Shown: piece after piece, positions 7,756 to 13,296 of the stretch
Numbering within the stretch: the first letter of the stretch is position 1
How the letters are laid out: every line of letters begins with the position of its first letter
NCBI GenBank assembly: GCA_964436315.1
Contig: CAYTCZ010000111.1
Coordinates: forward strand, 1 to 13,296
Source of the DNA: CAYTCZ01 sp964436315
Lineage (GTDB): Bacteria; Actinomycetota; Thermoleophilia; Gaiellales; Gaiellaceae
Direction of reading: 5' to 3'
Length of the DNA stretch: 13,296 bases
Made by a program: the position numbers and the translations under genes
Notes under the pieces: generated by a model
The model's database searches: none
What the model was told of the DNA's origin: nothing
The model's input: the letters and a program-made list of their open reading frames with translations, nothing else

Positions 7756-9732
7756 TCATGCCTCGACCTGCTTTGGAGAATCAACGGCTGGAGAGGCCCG
7801 GGTCGCGTCGGCGATCGCCTCCAGCGTCTCGGGATTCTCGAGCGACGAGAGGTCGCCGGGGTCGGTGCCGAGCGCGCTGGCCTTCACGGCGCGGCGAACC
7901 ACTTTTGCAGTCCGCGTCTTGGGTAGACCTGGCACGAAGACAATTCTGCTCGGCTTGAATGCCTTGCCGAGTTCTGCGGCGGCCTGGTCGGCAATCTCCT
8001 CGCCGAGCTCTGCTGTCGGAACGGTGTCATCGCGAAGGACGCAGAAGGCCCAGGCGACCTCGCCCTTGATCTCATCGGGGATACCGACAGCCGCCGCTTC
8101 GATCACCGCTTCGTGCGAAACGACGGCGGACTCGATCTCTGCGGGCCCGATCCGCTTACCGGCGATGTTGAGCGTGTCGTCAGAGCGCCCGTGCAGAAAC
8201 CAGTAGCCGTCCTCGTCGATCGATGCCCAGTCGCCGTGCACCCAGATTCCGGGTAGCCGTCGCCAGTACGCGTCGAGGTAGCGCTCGCTATCTCGCCAGA
8301 TGCCGCGGGTCATTCCAGGAAACGGTTTGCGACAGACGAGCTCGCCGACCTCGCCTCGAACCGGGTTTCCCTCGTCGTCCACGACGTCCATGGCCATTCC
8401 GAGGGTCGGCCCGGTGAACGAACAGGCCTTGATCGGCCGCAGGACCGAGCACGTCAAGAAGCACGCTCCGACTTCGGTGCCCCCGGAGATGTTCATGATC
8501 GGAGACCGCCCGTCCCCGACCTCGTCCGCCAACCAGCGATAGGGCTCCGTGTTCCACGGTTCACCCGTCGTCACGAACATGCGCAGTGACGAGAGGTCTG
8601 CCTGCGGCGCGCCGTGTGCCATGAGGGAGCGGGCAAGCGTGGGTGAAATGCCTAGATGCGAAACCTTTTCGCGCTCGATCAACGTCCAGAGTCGGTCGGT
8701 CGGCAGATCGGGCGCGCCTTCCATGAGCACCAGTCGACATCCCAGTGCGCCACCCCCGACGATCGTCCACGGTCCCATGACCCAGCCCATGTCAGTCACG
8801 AACAGGATCGTGTCCTCGGGCTTGACGTCAGCCTGGTACGCGACCTCGCGTGTGATGGACGCGAGGAAGCCTCCCTGTACGTGGACAGCGCCCTTCGGCA
8901 CCCCGGTCGTGCCCGACGTGTATGCGAGGAGATAGGGAGTCTCGGAATCGACCGCCTTCGGTTCGAGGTCTCCCGGGGCATCGTTGACGAGGTCGCGCCA
9001 GTCGATATCCCGTGGCTCCACCATCGTGATCTCACCGTCGCCGATGCGGTTCCAGACGATGACGTGCTCGACTGAGGGAGAGTCCTCCAGCGCTTCATCG
9101 ATCGTGTCCTTCATGGCGATGCGCGTGCCGCGCCGCAGCGACGCGTCGGCCGTGATCACGATCCTGGCGTCCGAGTCGATCAGGCGCGCTGCGACGGCGT
9201 GGGCGGCGAAACCGGAGAAGATCGGCACCTGAACGGCGCCGAGATGTGCGCAAGCATGCGAGGCGATCGCCGCCTCTGGCGACATGGGGAGATACAGGGC
9301 TACGGCGTCTCCCTCGCCGATGCCGAGCGACGCGAGGCCTTCGGCGAGACGGGTGACCGCCTCAGACAACTCGGAAAACGTCAGTGACCGCCGTTCACCA
9401 TCCTCGCCCGCGAAGACCATCGCCTCCTGGTCAGCCCGCGGCCCTCGCGCATGACGGTGTACGCAGTTCCAGGCGATGTTGAGCTTTGCGCCAACGAACC
9501 ACGTAGTCCATTCGACGCCCATCGAGTCGTCGTACACGGCTTTCCACGGCTCGAAGAAGTCGAGCCCGAGATCCTCGACGGCGGCGGGCCAGAACCATCC
9601 TGGTTCGTCCTGCGAGCGCTGAACGAGCTCCTCATAGCTCGTCAATCCCACCCGCTGCATGAGCCGCGTGAGGTTGGCGCGAGTGACGATCTCCCCACTC
9701 GGCTCCCAGACGACGTCTTGCATTCGATCCAT
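7756..9732 (-). CDS. AMP-forming acyl-CoA synthetase (acetoacetyl/acetyl-CoA synthetase-like)
   Basis: A 658-residue adenylate-forming ligase that would activate a carboxylic acid with ATP and then load it on CoA. Numbered from the ATG at 9732: an ACAS-type N-terminal region with TWFVGAKLNIAWNC (about 77-90), the phosphate-binding YTSGTTGVPKG (271-281), ISGGTEVGACF (415-425), HGDW with adenosine-binding Asp501, GRSDDTLNIAGKRIGPAEIE starting near 515, and the C-terminal catalytic Lys610 in PKTRTAK. Acetyl-CoA synthetases have WQTE at the SGGTE position, with the Trp that restricts the pocket to acetate. Here it is SGG, as in acetoacetyl-CoA synthetase, so a larger acid is likely. Possible starts are GTG 9744, ATG 9732 and ATG 9723, none with a strong Shine-Dalgarno; the family's usual beginning (VVWxPS) favours the two ATGs. 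It is the first gene of the minus-strand run. Confidence 0.93.
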   Translation of the reverse strand: MDRMQDVVWEPSGEIVTRANLTRLMQRVGLTSYEELVQRSQDEPGWFWPAAVEDLGLDFFEPWKAVYDDSMGVEWTTWFVGAKLNIAWNCVHRHARGPRADQEAMVFAGEDGERRSLTFSELSEAVTRLAEGLASLGIGEGDAVALYLPMSPEAAIASHACAHLGAVQVPIFSGFAAHAVAARLIDSDARIVITADASLRRGTRIAMKDTIDEALEDSPSVEHVIVWNRIGDGEITMVEPRDIDWRDLVNDAPGDLEPKAVDSETPYLLAYTSGTTGVPKGAVHVQGGFLASITREVAYQADVKPEDTILFVTDMGWVMGPWTIVGGGALGCRLVLMEGAPDLPTDRLWTLIEREKVSHLGISPTLARSLMAHGAPQADLSSLRMFVTTGEPWNTEPYRWLADEVGDGRSPIMNISGGTEVGACFLTCSVLRPIKACSFTGPTLGMAMDVVDDEGNPVRGEVGELVCRKPFPGMTRGIWRDSERYLDAYWRRLPGIWVHGDWASIDEDGYWFLHGRSDDTLNIAGKRIGPAEIESAVVSHEAVIEAAAVGIPDEIKGEVAWAFCVLRDDTVPTAELGEEIADQAAAELGKAFKPSRIVFVPGLPKTRTAKVVRRAVKASALGTDPGDLSSLENPETLEAIADATRASPAVDSPKQVEA

Positions 9733-9756
9733 CGTACTCGGCACCGCCGGCTATAG

Positions 9757-9780
9757 GTAAGCTAGTGGCCGCTAACTTAC
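9757..9780. promoter_or_regulatory. 24-bp palindrome, candidate TetR operator
   Basis: An inverted repeat with arms GTAAGCTAGTGG and CCGCTAACTTAC, with no spacer. Of the 12 pairs 10 match and the other two are G:T-type. It lies in the short divergent region between the acyl-CoA synthetase and MFS genes. The size, the symmetry and a TetR gene directly behind the MFS gene are typical of a TetR-family operator. Control of both divergent promoters is inferred. I could not place convincing -35/-10 hexamers here. Confidence 0.65.
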
Positions 9781-9820
9781 GTTCGACGAATCCGGCTGGG
9801 GGCGAAATGGAATTGGTGAG

Positions 9821-11266
9821 ATGAGGGCAAGGATCCTCGCTGCAGAGAACCGCAAATGGTGGACCCTCGGTGCGGTCTCGTTCACCCTCTTCATGATCAT
9901 GCTCGACAACACCATCGTGAACGTTGCGCTGCCTTCGATCCAGAGGGATCTCGGGGCGAGCCTCTCAGAGCTTCAGTGGACGATCAATGCCTACGCGCTG
10001 ACATTCGCGGTGCTGATGCTCACCGGCGGGAAGCTCGCCGACTTCCTCGGACGACGGCGGATCTTCCTCGTCGGGCTGGCGCTCTTCACGCTGGCGTCGC
10101 TGTTCTGCGGCCTCGCAACGAGTGGCGACTGGCTGATCGCGGCCCGCGCGTTCCAGGGCGTGGGCGCTGCCCTGATGATGCCGGCCACGCTCTCGATTAT
10201 CTCGGCCACGTTCGAGCCGCGCGAGCGCGGTCTCGCAATCGGAATCTGGGCCGGCGTCTCGGCGATGGCGCTCGCCATCGGACCGCTCGTCGGCGGTCTG
10301 ATTACCGAGAACATCGAGTGGAACTGGATCTTCTATGTCAACGTTCCCATCGGGATTACGGGTCTGGTCGTCGGCCGACTCGTAATCCGTGAGTCCAAAG
10401 ATGAATCGGCCGACCAACGGCTCGACCTACCCGGCCTGATCGTCTCCGCAGTCGCAATCTTCGCGCTCACCTTCGCCCTCGTTGAGGCGAACACGTACGG
10501 ATGGACGTCGGCCGTCATTCTCGGCCTCTTCGCTCTGTCCGTCGTGGGTTTTGCCGCGTTCGCCTGGCTCGAGCTCCACCAGAGATCGCCGATGCTCGAT
10601 CTACGGCTGTTCAAGAGCGGCACGTTCTCGGGTGCAAATGCCGTCGCGCTGCTCGTGACGTTCGCGATGTTCGGGGTGTTCTTCTTCATGTCGCTCTATC
10701 TGCAGCGGATCCTCGGCTACTCCCCCGTCGAAGCTGGCGCGACGTTCCTCCCGATGACCATCTTGATCATGCTGCTCGCACCGATTGCCGGGAAAGCCTC
10801 TGACCGGATCGGCTCGCGATGGCTCACGGCCGGAGGGATGTCGCTCGTGGCGATCGCCTTGCTGATCTTCTCGCGGCTCGACCAGGACTCGAACTTCTGG
10901 AACCTCCTCCCCGGCCTCGTCGCCGGGGGCGTCGGCATGGCGATCGTCATGACACCGATCACCGCTGCCGCTCTCTCTGCGGTGTCGGTCGACAAGTCGG
11001 GTGTCGGCTCCGGGGTCCTCAACACGTCTCGTCAGATCGGTATTGCGCTCGGCGTCGCCGTGATGGGGGCGATCATTGCCTCGTTTACGGACGACGCTGG
11101 GGCCGGCGGAACAAGCCGGCCAGAAGCGTTCCTCGACGGCTTCACGGTCGCGCTCGTGGTGAGCGCCGGCATCGCCCTGGCGGGCGCGGTTGTCGCTGCG
11201 ACGACGATCCGCCAAGTGCGGCGTCCGGAGCAGCTTCGACCTCAGGAGGAGGCCGCTGCCGCGTGA
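9821..11266 (+). CDS. MFS drug-efflux transporter, DHA2 (EmrB/QacA) family, 14 TM
   Basis: A 481-residue inner-membrane transporter. The hydrophobic profile fits 14 helices, from TM1 (about 15-38) to the last near 440-462. Family motifs: LDNTIVNVALPSI in TM1 (28-40, motif D1), GGKLADFLGRRR (69-80, motif A), RAFQGVGAA (109-117, motif B region) and GPLVGGLI (154-161, antiporter motif C). These indicate a proton-coupled drug/H+ antiporter exporting lipophilic compounds; the substrate is unknown. The C-terminus is a short charged Glu/Ala tail. Start ATG at 9821 is preceded by a weak GGTGAG; an ATG at 9807 is out of frame and stops at once. The last 4 bases overlap the TetR start (GTGA), so transporter and repressor are translationally coupled and probably autoregulated. 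Confidence 0.94.
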   Translation: MRARILAAENRKWWTLGAVSFTLFMIMLDNTIVNVALPSIQRDLGASLSELQWTINAYALTFAVLMLTGGKLADFLGRRRIFLVGLALFTLASLFCGLATSGDWLIAARAFQGVGAALMMPATLSIISATFEPRERGLAIGIWAGVSAMALAIGPLVGGLITENIEWNWIFYVNVPIGITGLVVGRLVIRESKDESADQRLDLPGLIVSAVAIFALTFALVEANTYGWTSAVILGLFALSVVGFAAFAWLELHQRSPMLDLRLFKSGTFSGANAVALLVTFAMFGVFFFMSLYLQRILGYSPVEAGATFLPMTILIMLLAPIAGKASDRIGSRWLTAGGMSLVAIALLIFSRLDQDSNFWNLLPGLVAGGVGMAIVMTPITAAALSAVSVDKSGVGSGVLNTSRQIGIALGVAVMGAIIASFTDDAGAGGTSRPEAFLDGFTVALVVSAGIALAGAVVAATTIRQVRRPEQLRPQEEAAAA

Positions 11267-11886
11267 GCCCGACGCGTACCAGGCTCCCGGCCGCCGAACG
11301 GCGATCGGCTCTTGTCGACGCCGCGCTTCGCGTCTTCGCGGCAGGGAGCTATCGGGGCGTGACGACCGCTGAGATTGCCGAGGAGGCGGGTGTATCGGAG
11401 CCGATCCTGTATCGGCATTTCGAGTCGAAGCGAGATCTGTACCTCGCTTGTCTCGATGAGGCCTGGGCTCGAGTTCGAGCGACATGGGAATCCCTCGACG
11501 CGAAGGAAGGGGCGTCCGCGTGGCTACCGTTCATGGGCGGCCGCGGTGCGATCGAGCTCAAGCAGCAGCGAGTACTCCTGTCGAACCTTTGGGTGCAGGC
11601 CCTGACGGAAGCAGCCGACGATCCAGATCTGCGTCGGTATCTGCGAGCGCACTTCCGAGAGGTGCATGGATATCTCTCCGATGCCGTACGCGAGGGGCAG
11701 TCGGATGGCGTCCTCCTTGCGGAGCGCGATCCCGAAGCCGAGGCCTGGATCTTCGTCGCGCTCGGTCTCCTCGGGTGCGTTGGACGGCGCCTTGGAGGGC
11801 TGATCGAGGACGACCTCGAGCGAATCGTCTCCGCAAGGCGCGAGTGGATGCTCACCGAGTCGGCGGCGCCGACCCGCGAGCGGTAG
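11263..11886 (+). CDS. TetR/AcrR family transcriptional regulator
   Basis: A 207-residue one-domain repressor. The N-terminal helix-turn-helix spans about residues 14-60, with recognition region TTAEIAEEAGVSEPILYRHFESKRDLY (34-60), a textbook TetR signature. The remaining 145 residues are the ligand-binding/dimerisation part and show no further motif I recognise. The reading frame is open well upstream, but the GTG at 11263 is chosen because AGGAGGAGG lies about 10 nt before it and it gives the normal TetR N-terminus. It overlaps the MFS stop by 4 bp. The likely target is the palindrome at 9757-9780 in front of the MFS gene, with a transported compound as inducer; this is inference from position. 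Confidence 0.94.
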   Translation: MSPTRTRLPAAERRSALVDAALRVFAAGSYRGVTTAEIAEEAGVSEPILYRHFESKRDLYLACLDEAWARVRATWESLDAKEGASAWLPFMGGRGAIELKQQRVLLSNLWVQALTEAADDPDLRRYLRAHFREVHGYLSDAVREGQSDGVLLAERDPEAEAWIFVALGLLGCVGRRLGGLIEDDLERIVSARREWMLTESAAPTRER

Positions 11887-11903
11887 GGCCGCTCGTAGCT
11901 GAA

Positions 11904-11915
11904 GTAACTTGTTAC
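11904..11915. repeat. Small palindrome after the TetR gene
   Basis: GTAAC-TT-GTTAC forms 5-bp arms around a 2-bp centre, 17 bp beyond the TetR stop. It is too short and AT-rich to be a terminator. Its ends resemble the GTAAG/CTTAC ends of the palindrome at 9757-9780, so a second, weaker regulator site is possible but unproven. Confidence 0.3.
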
Positions 11916-11941
11916 AAACGAAGCCCTCCTGGTCATCGAAT

Positions 11942-12044
11942 GGATCCGACTTCTGGCCATCTTGGATCCGAGAACAGCGATCCGGTTGCGGTGATCGGCC
12001 AAGATCTATTAGAATCGGATCCAAGAACTGCTGGCCGAGGATCC
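11942..12044. repeat. Four-site GGATCC array in two 22-bp-spaced pairs
   Basis: GGATCC occurs at 11942, 11964, 12017 and 12039. Spacing is 22 bp within each pair and 53 bp between pairs, so all sites sit near whole helical turns. A 12-bp perfect inverted repeat uses the inner two sites: TCTTGGATCCGA at 11960-11971 and TCGGATCCAAGA at 12015-12026. CTGGCC lies between the sites of each pair (11953, 12031). The right half overlaps the promoter and predicted start of transcription of the small gene at 12070. This looks like an operator array for a looping or cooperative regulator; the protein is unknown. Candidates in the window are the GntR and TetR regulators or the small protein itself. Confidence 0.6.
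11986..12015 (+). promoter_or_regulatory. Sigma-70-type promoter of the small orphan gene
   Basis: TTGCGG (11986-11991) and TAGAAT (12010-12015) are separated by 18 bp and match -35/-10 consensus well for a GC-rich genome. Transcription would begin near 12021-12023, inside the right GGATCC arm, leaving a leader of about 48 nt before the ATG at 12070. A protein on the 12015-12026 arm would block it. Confidence 0.55.
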
Positions 12045-12069
12045 GATTAACGGGACGGGGTTGGGAACA

Positions 12070-12339
12070 ATGTCTGCGACGACTATTGACATCGATGTAA
12101 TGCGAGCTGTTGACGGCGAGGAACTCGTCACCTCCCTTACAGCGCGCGGTTTGAAGGGCACGCTGATCGACGCCGGCGATCGAGTTCAGGTTCGGATCAG
12201 CGACGGTCGCGGGTCGTCGGCCCGATTCCGGGCGAATGTGGCAGACATGGTCGACAGCTGGATTGCCGAGCAGAAGTCCCCGTTGGTCCTAACGCCCTTC
12301 GGTGACGACGGACTCGTGCTCCACCCGCCGGCCGACTGA
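12070..12339 (+). CDS. Small acidic protein of unknown function
   Basis: An 89-residue protein I do not recognise. It begins MSATTIDIDVMRAVDGEEL and has an alternating strand/helix look: ELVTSLTARGLKGTLID, then RVQVRISDGRG, a helix around MVDSWIAEQ and a final strand-rich VLTPFGDDGLVLHPP. There is no Cys, no transmembrane segment and no signal peptide, so it is probably a soluble small alpha/beta protein. The ATG at 12070 is preferred over the in-frame TTG at 12061; a GGGG/GGGA-rich stretch just upstream can serve as Shine-Dalgarno. It has its own promoter and the GGATCC array upstream, which suggests specific regulation, and it ends 3 bp from the stop of the convergent GntR gene. Coding is supported by the upstream promoter, the ribosome binding site and the tight fit to its neighbour. 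Confidence 0.68.
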   Translation: MSATTIDIDVMRAVDGEELVTSLTARGLKGTLIDAGDRVQVRISDGRGSSARFRANVADMVDSWIAEQKSPLVLTPFGDDGLVLHPPAD

Positions 12340-12342
12340 TTC

Positions 12343-13089
12343 TCAGCCTCTAGCAAGCCAGTCGTCGGCGGTCTGAACGTCTATCTCGGGAGCCGCCGCG
12401 GCCACCTGCTCGAGAATCACTTCGAGCAGATGATGTGAGGAGACGACGTGTTCGCGCGCAAGCTGTCGTGCGCCGCTCGGGCTCTTGGCCGCGATCGCAT
12501 TGCGGATTGCCTTGTGCTGCAAGTCGTTCTCCGCATAGAGCTCGTCGACATCCATGCCGGCCGCCCAGACGGCCTGGCCAAAGAAGGTCCGTCGCGCGCT
12601 CTTGGCAACTCGTTCGATGTACGGGACGTTCGCCGCTGCGTAGATCACATCGTGGAATGCGTGGTTTGCGCGTACCCACTGCCCGACGAGCGTTGCGTCC
12701 TGCTCGCCGACCTTTGTCTTCTCCCGCAGTTCCGCCGTGAGGGTTGTGAACCGCTCCTCGGCCCGGTCGAGCTCTGCGATGTTCTCTTCAGTCATCAAGG
12801 GTGTCGCGATCTCTGTGACGAGGCTCTCTAGCTCCGCACGCACAAGGAACGCCTCTCGCAGCTCCTCGCGAGACAGGGTCCGGACGCGCACACCCTTGTT
12901 CGGCGTGAAGGAGACGAGCCCGAGCGCTGCGAGCCGCCGAAGGGCCTCGCGAACCGGTGTTCGGCTGACCGAGAAGCGCTCGGAGAGCTGCTCCTGGCGC
13001 AGGACGGCCCCGGGAGCAAGCTCGCCGGTGACGATTGCCTCCTCGAGGACGACCGCGATTTCGTCGGCTTTCGTACTCGTTGCCGCCAT
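12343..13089 (-). CDS. GntR family regulator with FCD ligand domain
   Basis: A 248-residue FadR-subfamily regulator. The winged helix-turn-helix (about 7-70) contains LRQEQLSERFSVSRTPVREALRRL (30-53) and the wing FTPNKGVRV. The FCD effector domain (about 78-225) has the expected helical pattern and histidines NHAFHDVIY (His146), LQHKAI (His192) and AREHVVSSHH (His214 region), which in relatives bind a metal near a carboxylic-acid ligand. The effector is unknown. Alternative in-frame starts exist at 13128, 13134 and 13218. The longest would run through the hairpin at 13180-13216 and adds unconserved Arg/Ala-rich residues. I chose the ATG at 13089 for the normal GntR N-terminus, but the GGAG before it is too close, so 13128 is a real alternative. 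It converges on the small gene at 12339. Confidence 0.9.
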   Translation of the reverse strand: MAATSTKADEIAVVLEEAIVTGELAPGAVLRQEQLSERFSVSRTPVREALRRLAALGLVSFTPNKGVRVRTLSREELREAFLVRAELESLVTEIATPLMTEENIAELDRAEERFTTLTAELREKTKVGEQDATLVGQWVRANHAFHDVIYAAANVPYIERVAKSARRTFFGQAVWAAGMDVDELYAENDLQHKAIRNAIAAKSPSGARQLAREHVVSSHHLLEVILEQVAAAAPEIDVQTADDWLARG

Positions 13090-13179
13090 CTCCGGAAATC
13101 GTAGACCGGAGGCGACCGGGCTCTCCATAAGCATCCGCTCATCGAACCGAAACACACGTGCGGAACCCAGTGAGGCAGC

Positions 13180-13216
13180 GGGGCAGGCCCTCCGCGTATC
13201 GCGACGAGCCTGCCCC
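13180..13216. repeat. Nested hairpin upstream of the GntR gene
   Basis: Perfect 9-bp arms GGGGCAGGC (13180-13188) and GCCTGCCCC (13208-13216) enclose 19 nt that contain a second small stem, CGCG-TAT-CGCG (13193-13203). It lies 46 nt beyond the stop of the next minus-strand gene and about 90 nt before the GntR start. It may be a terminator lacking a T-run, a regulator site, or a leader structure of the GntR transcript. Confidence 0.5.
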
Positions 13217-13261
13217 ACGTAGCTGTTCCGCCGCGTGCCGAGGCTGCCGACGCAGGGAGGC

Positions 13262-13296
13262 TTACCGGCGTCGGTCCCAGATCACGTAGTTCAGGA
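13262..13296 (-). CDS. C-terminal tail of a gene continuing beyond the window (partial)
   Basis: The minus strand from the window edge reads LNYVIWDRRR followed by TAA at 13262-13264. The composition is protein-like and the gene would lie directly upstream of the GntR regulator, on the same strand. NYVIWxRR-type strings occur in some cell-wall hydrolase-like proteins, but ten residues are too few to name it. Coding is inferred only from this string and its position. Confidence 0.4.
   Translation of the reverse strand, partial: LNYVIWDRRR

Noticed and set aside
9733..9820. Defined -35/-10 promoters in the divergent region
   Set aside because: TATAG and TAACTT strings occur, but no pair with acceptable hexamers and spacing was found on either strand.
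10819..11262. Upstream extension of the TetR reading frame inside the MFS gene
   Set aside because: It lies antiphase within clear MFS coding sequence; the GTG at 11263 has a strong ribosome binding site and gives a standard TetR length.
13090..13218. Longest GntR start at 13218
   Set aside because: The extension is Arg/Ala-rich, covers the hairpin at 13180-13216 and precedes a complete GntR N-terminus.

Overview
The window is high-GC, densely packed bacterial chromosomal DNA with frequent GTG/TTG starts and mostly GGAGG-type ribosome binding sites. Base composition and the style of the proteins (an AMP-forming acyl-CoA synthetase, a cysteine-desulfurase-like protein of the VC1184 type, two-domain glutamine-dependent NAD+ synthetase) suggest an actinobacterium, possibly a deep-branching Thermoleophilia (Gaiellales/Solirubrobacterales) lineage. 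That placement is inference. No rRNA, tRNA, CRISPR array, insertion sequence or phage gene was recognised. The region reads as ordinary metabolic chromosome.

Layout. On the minus strand, from the left: a MobA/MocA-like nucleotidyltransferase (61-669), an amidohydrolase-2 family TIM-barrel protein with a C-terminal extension (860-2014), and then, on the plus strand, the decayed remnant of an M24 (Xaa-Pro dipeptidase-like) metallopeptidase (about 2068-2308). Next comes a long co-directional minus-strand run, transcribed right to left: acyl-CoA synthetase (7756-9732), class-V PLP enzyme (6650-7729), NAD+ synthetase nadE (4907-6625), VC1184-type cysteine-desulfurase-like protein (3681-4859) and an M16 zinc protease with a TTG start (2326-3600). 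Gaps are only about 24-80 bp, so these five may form one operon, although they do not make an obvious single pathway.

A compact divergent intergenic region (9733-9820) holds a 24-bp near-perfect palindrome. To its right, on the plus strand, lies a drug-efflux type 14-TM MFS transporter (9821-11266), overlapping by 4 bp a TetR repressor (11263-11886). The palindrome is the natural candidate operator for that repressor, and could couple the efflux gene with the acyl-CoA synthetase run.

The stretch 11887-12069 is the most structured non-coding DNA here. It carries four GGATCC-centred sites in two pairs, each pair with a 22-bp period, around a recognisable -35/-10 promoter that drives a small unrecognised protein (12070-12339). 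That gene converges, with 3 bp between stop codons, on a GntR/FCD-family regulator (12343-13089). Upstream of the regulator is a nested hairpin (13180-13216), and the last 35 bases are the C-terminal tail of a further minus-strand gene.

No clear new defence or mobile system was seen. The best leads are the GGATCC array with its small orphan protein, the TetR palindrome, the M24 relic, and the two class-V PLP enzymes flanking nadE.
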